Source of the DNA: an uncultured Burkholderiales bacterium
Lineage (GTDB): Bacteria > Pseudomonadota > Gammaproteobacteria > Burkholderiales > Burkholderiaceae_C
Reading direction: 5' to 3'
Assembly (NCBI GenBank): GCA_903822825.1
Contig: CAIJQQ010000003.1
Location: 62,001 to 126,000, forward strand
DNA: 64,000 nucleotides
The notes beneath the pieces were generated by a model. It did not search any database and was not told the DNA's origin. It saw only the letters and a list, made by a program, of their open reading frames with translations. Numbering within the stretch: position 1 is the stretch's first letter; each line of letters begins with the position of its first letter. The position numbers and the translations under genes are program-made. Below, piece after piece: positions 51,760-61,272 of this stretch.

Positions 51760-53069
51760 AAACAGGGTCTGCTCTTTTGCGCACCTGCGGCCAGCTCTTG
51801 CTGGCGGGCCTGGCCTTGCTGGCTGCGGCGGTGGTCTGGGACAACTGGGGCGATCTGCTCACCTCGCCGTCCGCCACCCCAAGGGCAGCGGCCCCCGCCA
51901 CGCCCGACACACTGCAACGCGGACAGTACCTGGTGCAAGCGGGCAACTGCATCGCCTGCCACAGTGAGCGGGGTCGTGCGCAGCTCGCAGGGGGCCGCGC
52001 CATTGAAACGCCGTTTGGCCCCGTCTACAGCAGCAACCTCACGCCCGACCCCGACACGGGTTTGGGCCGCTGGAATGCCCAAGACTTCTGGCAAGCCCTG
52101 CACCACGGGCGCTCGCGCGGCGGTCGCTTGCTGACTCCGGCCTTTCCCTACGAGCACACCAGCGTCATCACCCGCGAAGACAGCGACGCCATGTTCGCCT
52201 GGCTGCAAAGCCAGAGCCCCGTCCAGCAAGCCCAGCCGCCCCACGGCCTGACCTGGCCCCTGGGCACGCAGGCCGCACTCGCCGTCTGGCGCAGCCTGTA
52301 TTTCAACCCCAGTCCCTTCGTGCCCGACGTCCGACAAAACAAAGAATGGAACCGGGGCGCTTATTTGGTGCAGGGCCTGGGCCACTGCGCGGCCTGCCAC
52401 AGCCAACGCAACGCGCTGGGCGCTACCGCTGGCGTGAGCGACCTGTCGGGTGGCCTCATGCCTGTGGTCAACTGGTACGCCCCCAACCTCACGAACGACC
52501 GCGAAACCGGTCTCGCCAGCACCCCACTGCCCGATGTGGTGCGCTTGCTGCGCACAGGCACCAACGGCCAAGCCCACACCAGCGGCCCCATGAGCGAAGT
52601 CGTGCAGCACAGCCTGCAGCACCTGAGCCAGGCCGATGTCCAAGCCATGGCCATTTACTTGCAATCGCGTGCCCAAGCCAGCTCCTCTGCGGCCGCTGCC
52701 ACCGCCGCAGCGCCACCACGCATCCCGGGTGCCGTGGCCGAACGGGGCCTCAAGGTCTACGACCGCCACTGCGCCACTTGCCACGGCGAGCAAGGCCAAG
52801 GTGCACCAGGCATCTACCCGGCCCTGGCAGGCAACCGCGCCGTGTTGCTGGGCGAGCCCACCAACCTGGTGCAGGCCCTGCTTTACGGGGGCTATGGCCC
52901 CGCCACCGCCGGGCATCCGCGTCCTTACGGCATGCCGCCCTTTGTGCTGGAACTGGACGACCGCGACATCGCCGCTGTGCTGACCCACCTGCGCAGCAAG
53001 TGGGGCAACAGCGCTGGAGAAGTCACGCCGCTGCAGGTCCACCGCATCCGGGCAGCCAGTGCACAGTGA
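51756..53069 (+). CDS. tri-haem membrane-anchored cytochrome c (dehydrogenase-subunit type)
   Basis: This is a 437-aa protein with an N-terminal membrane segment (residues about 9-28) and three haem c motifs: CIACH near residue 65, CAACH near 210 and CATCH near 345. The segment FGPVYSSNLTPDPDTGLGRW resembles the cytochrome subunits of membrane alcohol, aldehyde and gluconate dehydrogenases. No dehydrogenase subunit is adjacent. It overlaps the c4-like gene by four bases, so the pair holds five haems and probably forms one chain towards an oxidase or quinol system. Confidence 0.88.
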   Translation: MKTGSALLRTCGQLLLAGLALLAAAVVWDNWGDLLTSPSATPRAAAPATPDTLQRGQYLVQAGNCIACHSERGRAQLAGGRAIETPFGPVYSSNLTPDPDTGLGRWNAQDFWQALHHGRSRGGRLLTPAFPYEHTSVITREDSDAMFAWLQSQSPVQQAQPPHGLTWPLGTQAALAVWRSLYFNPSPFVPDVRQNKEWNRGAYLVQGLGHCAACHSQRNALGATAGVSDLSGGLMPVVNWYAPNLTNDRETGLASTPLPDVVRLLRTGTNGQAHTSGPMSEVVQHSLQHLSQADVQAMAIYLQSRAQASSSAAAATAAAPPRIPGAVAERGLKVYDRHCATCHGEQGQGAPGIYPALAGNRAVLLGEPTNLVQALLYGGYGPATAGHPRPYGMPPFVLELDDRDIAAVLTHLRSKWGNSAGEVTPLQVHRIRAASAQ

Positions 53070-53210
53070 CGTACTCACGCTGATGCTGCTCCACGCTTGC
53101 CAAATGCAGACCGTCCCGGTCACGGGCGAATCGCTGGTCCTGTCACATCCGGCACCGTTTTGGGCCTGCGCCTTTTGGACAATCGGCGGATTCCATTCCA
53201 AGGACAAGCC

Positions 53211-53969
53211 ATGACGAAAGCCCTTTACATCCTGACCGGAGCCTCTCGCGGCATGGGTCTGGCCATGGCCCAAGCACTGCTGCAGCCAGGCAACACCCTG
53301 CTGTGCATCTCGCGCAAGGCCAACGCCGAATTGGCCCAAGCCGCCCACAAGGCCGAAGTGCCTTTGGCCCAATGGACACATGACCTGGCCGATGGCCAAG
53401 GCGCCAGCGAGCGCCTGCGCGACTGGCTGCAAAGCCAGAACGCCAGTGGCTTCAGCAGCATCACCCTGATCAACAACGCGGGCGTCATACCGCGCATCGC
53501 CCCGCTCAGCGACAGCGACCCGGCCGAGCTGGCCTGGGCACTGCGTGTGGGGCTCGAAGCCCCCATGCAGCTGTGCGCCGCGTTTTTGGGCGCGACCGAC
53601 GCTTGGCTGCAGCCGCGCAAGGTGCTCAACATCTCCTCAGGCCTGGGCCGCCGGGCCATGGCCTCGCAAGCAGGCTACTGCGCGGCCAAGGCGGGCATGG
53701 ACCACTTCAGCCGCTGCATGGCGCTCGACGAAGCCCTCAAACCCCACGGGGCCAAGGTCTGCTCATTGGCCCCCGGCGTGATCGACACCGACATGCAGGT
53801 TCAGCTGCGCGGGGCAGCGGCGCAAGACTTTCCGGACCAAGAAGGCTTCAAGCAACTCAAGTCCACAGGCATGCTCAGCAGCCCCGAAGAAGCCGCGGCC
53901 AAGGTGCTGGCGTATCTGAACCGGGCTGACTTTGGCACGCAGCCCATTGGAGACGTGCGCGACGCTTGA
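53211..53969 (+). CDS. SDR family oxidoreductase (sepiapterin/benzil reductase-like)
   Basis: This is a 252-aa short-chain reductase. The cofactor motif is LTGASRGMGLAMAQALLQPG near residues 8-27, followed by LINNAGVIPRI and the catalytic pair NISSGLGRRAMASQAGYCAA, then KAGMDHF. The C-terminus IDTDMQVQLRGAAAQDFPDQ is typical of the sepiapterin/benzil reductase-like branch. ATG 53211 has an AAGGACAAG context upstream. It stands 118 bases before the thiolase. The substrate is unknown. Confidence 0.87.
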   Translation: MTKALYILTGASRGMGLAMAQALLQPGNTLLCISRKANAELAQAAHKAEVPLAQWTHDLADGQGASERLRDWLQSQNASGFSSITLINNAGVIPRIAPLSDSDPAELAWALRVGLEAPMQLCAAFLGATDAWLQPRKVLNISSGLGRRAMASQAGYCAAKAGMDHFSRCMALDEALKPHGAKVCSLAPGVIDTDMQVQLRGAAAQDFPDQEGFKQLKSTGMLSSPEEAAAKVLAYLNRADFGTQPIGDVRDA

Positions 53970-54087
53970 GCCAGGCACTGTCAGGCCTGTGCAGTGATGG
54001 GCGCTGACACTCAATTCAATGGCTTGGAGAACATCCGGGCCATACCACTTTCCTACTTTCCCATTTTTCAATTCTGGAGACGTTCCC

Positions 54088-55272
54088 ATGAGCCGTGAAG
54101 TTGTTGTTGTCAGCGGTGTTCGCACCGCCATTGGTACCTTTGGTGGCAGCCTCAAAGACACACCCCCCACCGACCTGGCCGCGCTGGTGGTGCGCGAGTC
54201 GCTGGCCCGCTCAGGCGTGGACGGCCAAGATGTCGGGCACGTCGTGTTTGGCCATGTGGTGAACACCGAACCCAAAGACATGTACCTGTCGCGCGTGGCG
54301 GCCATCCACGGCGGCTGCGCCGAAGGCACGCCCGCTTTCAACGTCAACCGCCTGTGCGGTTCGGGCCTGCAGGCCATCGTCTCGGCCAGCCAAGCCATCT
54401 TGCTGGGCGACACCGACATCGCCATTGGCGGCGGTGCAGAAAACATGAGCCGCGTGCCCTACGCCAGCCTGAACGCCCGCTGGGGTGCCCGCATGGGGGA
54501 CACCAAGATGGTCGACATGATGATGGGCGCGCTGCACGACCCCTTTCACAACATCCACATGGGCGTCACGGCAGAGAACGTGGCCGCCAAATACGGCATC
54601 ACGCGCGAGATGCAGGACGCCCTGGCCGTCGAGAGCCACAACCGCGCCGAGCGTGCCACTGCCGCTGGTTACTTCAAGGATCAAATCGTGCCCGTCATGC
54701 TCAAGAGCAAAAAGGGCGACATGGCCTACGCCACCGACGAGCATTTCCGCGCTGGCTGCAAGCTCGAAGACTTGGCCAAGCTCAAGCCCGTGTTCGCCAA
54801 GGAAAACGGCACGGTGACTGCGGGCAATGCCTCGGGCATCAACGACGCCGCCGCCGCCGTGGTGCTGATGCAAGCGGGTGCGGCCAAGGCCCGTGGCGTC
54901 AAGCCGCTGGCCCGTTTGGTGGGCTACGCACACACCGCACTCGACCCCAAGATCATGGGTGTGGGCCCGATCTCGGCCACGCAAGCTGTGCTGAAAAAGA
55001 CCGGTTTGAGCGTCCATGACCTCGATGTGATCGAGGCCAACGAAGCCTTTGCAGCACAGGCCTGCGCCGTGACGCGCGAGCTGGGTCTGGACCCGGCCAA
55101 GGTCAACCCCAATGGTTCGGGCATTTCGCTGGGTCACCCGATTGGTGCCACAGGCGCTCTGATCACCGTCAAGGCCATCCACGAGCTGCACCGCGTGAAC
55201 GGCCGCTACGCGCTGGTGACCATGTGCATCGGCGGCGGTCAGGGCATCGCGGCGATCTTCGAGCGGATGTGA
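54088..55272 (+). CDS. acetyl-CoA C-acetyltransferase/beta-ketothiolase
   Basis: This is a 394-aa thiolase. The acyl-enzyme cysteine lies in NRLCGSGLQAIVSASQA near residue 89, the histidine in GSGISLGHPIGATGALI and the second cysteine in MCIGGGQGIA near the end. ATG 54088 (MSREVVVVSG) has a GGAGA site. BktB-type thiolases act on longer or aryl beta-ketoacyl-CoA as well as acetoacetyl-CoA. Being close to pobR/pobA, it is a candidate for cleaving the beta-keto intermediate made by the 8-12 kb cluster, but a general metabolic role is equally possible. Confidence 0.93.
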   Translation: MSREVVVVSGVRTAIGTFGGSLKDTPPTDLAALVVRESLARSGVDGQDVGHVVFGHVVNTEPKDMYLSRVAAIHGGCAEGTPAFNVNRLCGSGLQAIVSASQAILLGDTDIAIGGGAENMSRVPYASLNARWGARMGDTKMVDMMMGALHDPFHNIHMGVTAENVAAKYGITREMQDALAVESHNRAERATAAGYFKDQIVPVMLKSKKGDMAYATDEHFRAGCKLEDLAKLKPVFAKENGTVTAGNASGINDAAAAVVLMQAGAAKARGVKPLARLVGYAHTALDPKIMGVGPISATQAVLKKTGLSVHDLDVIEANEAFAAQACAVTRELGLDPAKVNPNGSGISLGHPIGATGALITVKAIHELHRVNGRYALVTMCIGGGQGIAAIFERM

Positions 55273-55274
55273 AA

Positions 55275-55382
55275 AATCGCCCCGAGGGCGGGGCTCCCAC
55301 ACCCTGTGTGTACGGCAGTTCCCACCACTACCACTCCGCAGGTGGGGCTCCAAGCTGTAGGAGCGACGCCCTCGTCGCGAAA
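55275..55382. repeat. REP-like repeat pair, outward-facing (locus 4)
   Basis: A reverse copy (55275-55302, ATCGCCCCGAGGGCGGGGCT core) and a forward copy (55355-55382, TGTAGGAGCGACGCCCTCGT) lie between the thiolase and the convergent IclR-family gene. About 50 bases separate the copies. The order of orientations is opposite to loci 1, 2, 3 and 5. Confidence 0.65.
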
Positions 55383-55403
55383 GGGCCTCTGCAACAGCCC
55401 AGA

Positions 55404-56174
55404 TCACAACAAAGGCCGCAACTCCCGCGCCGCTTCCAACAGCAAGGGCAACCACTTGCGTTGCACCGCGGCGTCTGACAGCTGTTCTGCCGTGCCCACC
55501 ACATTGAGCGCCGCCAGGGTTTGGCCTTGCATGTTGCGCAGCGGCACGGCCAGCGCCTGGATGCCCAACTCGTGCGCATCGCGGGCCAGGCAGTGGTCGT
55601 CTTGTCGCACCTTGTCAATCAATGCTTTGAATTTGGCCAGGCCCACTTCGGTTTGCGGCGTGATGCGGGCCAGCTCTCGGCCCTTGAGCCAGGCGTTGAA
55701 CTCGGCCTTGGGCCAGCACGCCAGCAGCATGCGCCCGGTGGACGTGGCGTGCACGGGCAAACGTGCCCCCAAGTGCAAGCCATAGGCCATGTGCCGGATG
55801 GGCTCGGCCACGCCTGCGCTGCGCGCCACGATCACACCCTCATCGCCATCGAGCACCACCGCGCTGAAAGCCGCCTGCGTTTGCTGGGCCAAGCGGTTGA
55901 GCGTGGGCTGCAGCGTGCGCGGCAGGCGCGAGGTGGCCATGTAGCTGCCCGCAAAGCGAAGCACACGCGCCGACAACCAGTAGTGGCTGCCATCGGTTTC
56001 CAGATAACCCAGCTCGGTGAGGGTGAGCAAATGCCGCCGGGCTGCGGCACGCGTGATGCCCGTGCGCTGCGCCGCCAGCGTGGCGTTCAGGCGTTGGCGT
56101 TCGGTGTCAAAGGCTTCGAGCACGGCCAGGCCTTTGGCCAGGCCTTCGATGTAATCCGCTTTGGCGATGGGCAT
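55404..56174 (-). CDS. pobR: IclR-family regulator, probable PobR
   Basis: This is a 256-aa regulator divergent from pobA. The N-terminal winged helix includes RLNATLAAQRTGITRAAARR and HLLTLTELGYLETDG. The C-terminal IclR effector domain includes RLPVHATSTGRMLLACWP. It matches the PobR/PcaR/PcaU branch that activates genes for 4-hydroxybenzoate or protocatechuate catabolism when the aromatic acid binds. ATG 56174 (MPIAKADYIE) is chosen; an upstream frame to 56261 would run into the operator region. Confidence 0.87.
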   Translation of the reverse strand: MPIAKADYIEGLAKGLAVLEAFDTERQRLNATLAAQRTGITRAAARRHLLTLTELGYLETDGSHYWLSARVLRFAGSYMATSRLPRTLQPTLNRLAQQTQAAFSAVVLDGDEGVIVARSAGVAEPIRHMAYGLHLGARLPVHATSTGRMLLACWPKAEFNAWLKGRELARITPQTEVGLAKFKALIDKVRQDDHCLARDAHELGIQALAVPLRNMQGQTLAALNVVGTAEQLSDAAVQRKWLPLLLEAARELRPLL

Positions 56175-56209
56175 GCTGGGCTTTCTTGATGGGCATCCAT
56201 TGCGCGATC

Positions 56210-56240
56210 TTCGCACAAACCAGCCGTCATTCGCACAAAC
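56210..56240. promoter_or_regulatory. direct repeats, candidate PobR binding site
   Basis: TTCGCACAAAC occurs at 56210-56220 and again at 56230-56240, with starts 20 bases apart (two helical turns). It lies in the 143-bp region between pobR and pobA. IclR activators of this group bind repeated sites in such gaps. Confidence 0.6.
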
Positions 56241-56299
56241 TCTCACTCCCTCAACGACCAAGCTCGGGCTTCTTGTCTAAGCTGGGCGCATTGTTTTGA

Positions 56300-57517
<1,218 letters not shown>

Positions 57518-57554
57518 CTGTGAACAGTCACCGCGCCATCCCTGGACGTCTTGG

Positions 57555-57634
57555 TGTGGGAGCGACGCCCTCGTCGCGATAGGCTTGTGCATGTCCTGAG
57601 GTTCATCCATCGCGGCGAGGGCGCCGCTCCTACA
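57555..57634. repeat. REP-like inverted repeat pair (locus 5)
   Basis: TGTGGGAGCGACGCCCTCGT from 57555 faces a reverse copy ending GCGCCGCTCCTACA at 57634. It lies after pobA and ends only 10 bases before the CaiB-family start codon, so it takes up that gene's ribosome-site region. Confidence 0.72.
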
Positions 57635-57644
57635 ATGTGCAATC

Positions 57645-58511
57645 ATGAGCACCACCCAACCCCTGCGCGGCGTACGCGTTATGAGCCTGGCCCTCAACCT
57701 GCCCGGCCCCGCCGCCCTCATGCGTCTGGCCCAAATGGGCGCGCGTTGCACCAAAGTCAACCCGCCCTCTGGCGACCCGATGCAGCACTACACACCCGAT
57801 GGTTACGCGCTGTTGCACAAGGGCGTGAAACACCTCACCCTGGACCTCAAAACCGCAGCAGGTCAAGCTGCGATCCACAAGCTGCTGCCCAAGACCGATG
57901 TGCTGCTGACCTCGTTTCGTCCCTCGGCCCTGATCAAGCTGGGCCTGAGCTGGAAGACGCTGCGCAAGCACTACCCCGCACTCAGCCTGATCGAAGTGGT
58001 GGGTGCACCCGGTCCGCTGGCTGAGATTCCCGGCCACGATTTGACCTACCAAGCCGAAGTCGGTTTGGTCAATGGCATGGACCTGCCACCGAGTTTGTTT
58101 GCCGACATGGGCGGTGCGCTCATGGCCAGCGAAGCCACGCTCAAAGCGGTGATCACGCTCAAAACCACGGGCAAAGGCACGCGACACGAAGTGGCCCTGT
58201 CAGATGCCGCCGCTTGGCTGGCCCTGCCCCGCCAGCTGCGCATGACCACGCCCGATGGTGCTGTCGGCGGTGCACACGCGGGCTACCGCATCTACGCCTG
58301 CAAGAACGGCCGCGTGGCCGTGGCGGCCCTAGAGCCCCACTTTGCCGCCAGCCTGTGCGAAGCAGCAGGCGTGCAACTGACCCACCCGGTCAAGGACCTG
58401 TTCAAGCCCGCCACCCGAAAAGCCATCGAGACCTTTTTGGCCAGCCAGACACGCGCCCAGCTCGACAAGCTGGCCACGGCCAAAGACATCCCGCTGATGA
58501 CCCTCAAATAA
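57645..58511 (+). CDS. CaiB/BaiF-type CoA-transferase or racemase (short form)
   Basis: This is a 288-aa class III CoA-transferase-fold protein, shorter than the usual 360-400 aa. It resembles alpha-methylacyl-CoA racemase: PGHDLTYQAEVGLVNGMD near residues 128-145 carries the histidine, and LFADMGGALMASEA near 149-162 carries the aspartate. The C-terminal domain is reduced. ATG 57645 follows directly on a REP-like pair, with only GTGCAATC between, so no normal ribosome site is visible. The substrate is unknown; pobA lies upstream. Confidence 0.85.
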   Translation: MSTTQPLRGVRVMSLALNLPGPAALMRLAQMGARCTKVNPPSGDPMQHYTPDGYALLHKGVKHLTLDLKTAAGQAAIHKLLPKTDVLLTSFRPSALIKLGLSWKTLRKHYPALSLIEVVGAPGPLAEIPGHDLTYQAEVGLVNGMDLPPSLFADMGGALMASEATLKAVITLKTTGKGTRHEVALSDAAAWLALPRQLRMTTPDGAVGGAHAGYRIYACKNGRVAVAALEPHFAASLCEAAGVQLTHPVKDLFKPATRKAIETFLASQTRAQLDKLATAKDIPLMTLK

Positions 58512-58533
58512 GCCGCAACCAGCGGCGGTCAAT

Positions 58534-59346
58534 TCATTGGCCCGTGAATTGCGGTGGGCGTTTTTCCATGAAATGCGCCACGCCTTCGCGGAAGTCGTCA
58601 CTCGCAAAACTGCGGGCCATCTCAACGTTGGCCTGACGGGTGTTTTCTGCCAGCGTCTGGAATGGCGCGTCGTACTGCTGGCGCTTGATCACTGCCATCG
58701 AGCGCGGTGACACGTTGTCCACCAAATCACGCGCATAAGCGTACGTTGCGGCGGCCAAAGCGTCGGGCGCAAACACCTTGTTGACCAAGCCCATGGCCTG
58801 CGCCTCCGGGGCCAGCACCTTGCGGGCCGACAGCAGCAAGTCCATCGCGTTGGCGTGGCCCACAATGCGGGGCAGCATCCAGCTCAGGCCGTGCTCGGCA
58901 ATCAAGCCGCGCCTGGAAAACGCGGTGGTGAACACCGCGTTGTCGGCTGCAAAGCGGATGTCGCAATACAAGGCGTGCACCAAGCCAATGCCTGCGGTCG
59001 CGCCGTTGAGCATGCCAATCACGGGCTTGGGGATCGCCGGGTAAAACCCATAACGCGTTTGGTAGTCGAGCCGTTGGTTCACATCGAAAGGCTTCGTCCA
59101 CGTGGTCGCGGTGATGTCGCTGGGGTCCAGCCCCTTGAGCAAATCCATGTCAGCCCCCGCGCAAAAGCCCCGTCCTGCCCCTGTAAGCACGATGGCGCGC
59201 ACGCCGTCGTCTGCGGCGGCAGCGTCCATGGCTTGGCGCACCTCGCGCTCCATGACGTTCGTCCAGGCATTGAGCTTGTCAGGTCGGTTCAAGGTGATGG
59301 TCGCGATGCGGTGCTCGACGTTGTAAAGGATGTCTTGGTAAGTCAT
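58534..59346 (-). CDS. enoyl-CoA hydratase/isomerase family protein
   Basis: This is a 270-aa crotonase-family enzyme. Motifs are GAGRGFCAGADMDLLKGL near residues 66-83, GMLNGATAGIGLVHALYCDI and FSRRGLIAEHGLSWMLPRIV, which contains a catalytic-type Glu. ATG 59346 (MTYQDILYNV) is preferred over 59376. It is the 3' member of a minus-strand trio with the NTF2-like and MFS genes. It is probably a general acyl-CoA hydratase or isomerase. Confidence 0.9.
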   Translation of the reverse strand: MTYQDILYNVEHRIATITLNRPDKLNAWTNVMEREVRQAMDAAAADDGVRAIVLTGAGRGFCAGADMDLLKGLDPSDITATTWTKPFDVNQRLDYQTRYGFYPAIPKPVIGMLNGATAGIGLVHALYCDIRFAADNAVFTTAFSRRGLIAEHGLSWMLPRIVGHANAMDLLLSARKVLAPEAQAMGLVNKVFAPDALAAATYAYARDLVDNVSPRSMAVIKRQQYDAPFQTLAENTRQANVEMARSFASDDFREGVAHFMEKRPPQFTGQ

Positions 59347-59377
59347 GGCAAGGCCTTTCAAAGAAGCATTGAACAAT

Positions 59378-59875
59378 TCATACGGTGCGTTTGCCGCGGG
59401 CCAAAAACGCTTGGGTGGCGGGCTGATCGATCAGCTGCTGGCTCCAGCGCTTGAGCACCTTTTCCAGGCGCGGCGCAGCCACCCCCAGCTGCACCATTGC
59501 CACACCGCCATTGACCGATTCGCTGTAGTCGGCAATCAAGCCATCACGCAACTCAAAGCGGCTGATGCCGTCGATCACCACCAGCCGCCCCGCAAACTCG
59601 GGCACCTTGGAGGTGAAGCTCGACAAAGACCGCGCATAGGCCACATGCCCATTGCACACGGGCTCAAACATCTCCCAGCGGTAGTCGGGCCCGGCATCGC
59701 GGTGGAACAGGTCGTTCATCATGTGGGCGATGTCGGCCCGGCCCGTGTGGTCGCCGTAGATGTAGTCGTGGTAAACGCCGTCCGGCGTGAAGCACTGCGC
59801 AAAGGCCTCGCCATCGCCCGCTTCGGCAGCAGCCGAAAACCGCTTGAGCAATGCCTCGAAATGGTGTTGTTCCAT
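59378..59875 (-). CDS. NTF2-like (SnoaL) family protein
   Basis: This is a 165-aa single-domain protein with an NTF2/SnoaL-type cone fold. The N-terminal helix HFEALLKRFSAAAEAGDGEA leads into FAQCFTPDGVYHDYIYGDHT. Family members include isomerases, hydrolases and dehydratases of small polar substrates, and many are uncharacterised. It lies 31 bases before the enoyl-CoA hydratase on the same strand. The acyl-CoA context suggests a catabolic step, but the reaction is unknown. Confidence 0.85.
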   Translation of the reverse strand: MEQHHFEALLKRFSAAAEAGDGEAFAQCFTPDGVYHDYIYGDHTGRADIAHMMNDLFHRDAGPDYRWEMFEPVCNGHVAYARSLSSFTSKVPEFAGRLVVIDGISRFELRDGLIADYSESVNGGVAMVQLGVAAPRLEKVLKRWSQQLIDQPATQAFLARGKRTV

Positions 59876-59901
59876 GTTGTTGTCTCCTGTCGTTGTTCAA
59901 T

Positions 59902-61137
59902 TCAATCGGGTAAGGTGTCGGGTAAAGGTTCAGGCAAGCGCTTGAGCGTGCGCACCTTGGACGCGCTGATGATGATGGCTTGCAGACCAAAGCCCAGCAC
60001 CACGCACCACAGGCTCACCGACACCGGAAAATTGACCCCCACCACACCGCCCAGCGCTGCCCCCAGCGGGCGTGCGCCCGTGCTGACCACGATGTTGATC
60101 GACGTGACCCGCCCAATCATGGCGCGGGGCGTCACCGTCTGGCGCAGCGTGGTCGAGGTGATGGTCCAGATGATGGGCCCCACCCCGAACAAAAAGTAAG
60201 ACAGCGCTGCCAGCCAGCCATGCGGCCAATACAAGGTCAGGGCCATGGTGAACGCGGCCAACACTGAGAAATAAGGCCCAAGCAAAATCGCCTGCCCAAA
60301 AGGCAGCGCTCGCACCACACGCGGCGCGAGCAATGCCCCCAAAATCATGCCCACGCCATACAACGCCAGCGTCACGCCCACGCCACTGGCGTCCAGCCCC
60401 AAATCGTGGATGGCATAAGGCACATAAGCCGCTTGCAGCATGAACCAAGAAATGTTCCAGGCAATTGAGCAAAACATCATGGGCCGCAGCAAGTCGCTCT
60501 GCCACACCCACTTGGCACCGTCTTGCAACTCCAGCAAAGGGTGACGAGCAGGCAAGGCGGCGCGTTCAGGCTCAACGATGCCACGCAAGCACAAAACTGC
60601 CGCCACCGACAACATGCCCGAGAGCACAAACGCCGCTGACGCCCCGGTCCACGCGATCAAGGCCCCCGCCAAAGCCGGGCCTGCCGCAAATGCCGCACTG
60701 CGCGCCAACTCCAGTCGCCCATTGGCCTGTGCCAGGCCATCGACCTGCACCAGCACTGGAACCAAAGATGGCGCAGCCACGCTGAAGGCCACCGTGCCCA
60801 CCGCCGCCATGAAACCGATCACAGCCAGTGCCATGATCGACACATGGCCTGTGACGATCAGCGCCAGTAAGAGCAGCAAAGCCAGCGCCCGCAGCGACTC
60901 GGCCAGCGCCATCAAGCGCGTGCGCGAGGTGCGGTCGGCCAAGAGACCCAGCGGCATCGACAACAGCAAAAACGGCAGCGACTGGATCGAGGCCAGCAAA
61001 CCGATCTCGCCAGGCCCGGCCTTGAGCAGCAGCACGGCCACGATGGGCACTGCGGCCAGGCTCAGCTGCTCGGCCGATTGGGCCAGCAAGTTGGACCAGG
61101 CCAGTCGCTTGAAAGATGCAGAAAAAGCTGAAAACAT
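59902..61137 (-). CDS. MFS transporter
   Basis: This is a 411-aa membrane protein with about twelve helices and the MFS loop motif GLLADRTSRTRLM near residues 65-77. It resembles the enterobactin-exporter/MFS_3-like group more than sugar permeases. The frame opens at ATG 61161, but ATG 61137 (MFSAFSASFK) has an AAAGG site seven bases upstream and is preferred. It is the first gene of the minus-strand trio. The substrate is unknown. Confidence 0.88.
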   Translation of the reverse strand: MFSAFSASFKRLAWSNLLAQSAEQLSLAAVPIVAVLLLKAGPGEIGLLASIQSLPFLLLSMPLGLLADRTSRTRLMALAESLRALALLLLLALIVTGHVSIMALAVIGFMAAVGTVAFSVAAPSLVPVLVQVDGLAQANGRLELARSAAFAAGPALAGALIAWTGASAAFVLSGMLSVAAVLCLRGIVEPERAALPARHPLLELQDGAKWVWQSDLLRPMMFCSIAWNISWFMLQAAYVPYAIHDLGLDASGVGVTLALYGVGMILGALLAPRVVRALPFGQAILLGPYFSVLAAFTMALTLYWPHGWLAALSYFLFGVGPIIWTITSTTLRQTVTPRAMIGRVTSINIVVSTGARPLGAALGGVVGVNFPVSVSLWCVVLGFGLQAIIISASKVRTLKRLPEPLPDTLPD

Positions 61138-61272
61138 CAAAAACCTTTCGATCAATCGCATCCTAAAGCGTCATCGGCCCACTCCGAGTCACCTTGGCTC
61201 ACGGTCAATGCGTCGGTTTTTTGTGTCAGACTGTCACCGGCCCCCAAGGGCTGCACGCACGACTGGACCCCC

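Noticed and set aside
51513-53432. 639-aa open frame opposite the tri-haem cytochrome
   Set aside because: It spans two plus-strand genes and a promoter region and has no recognisable domain.
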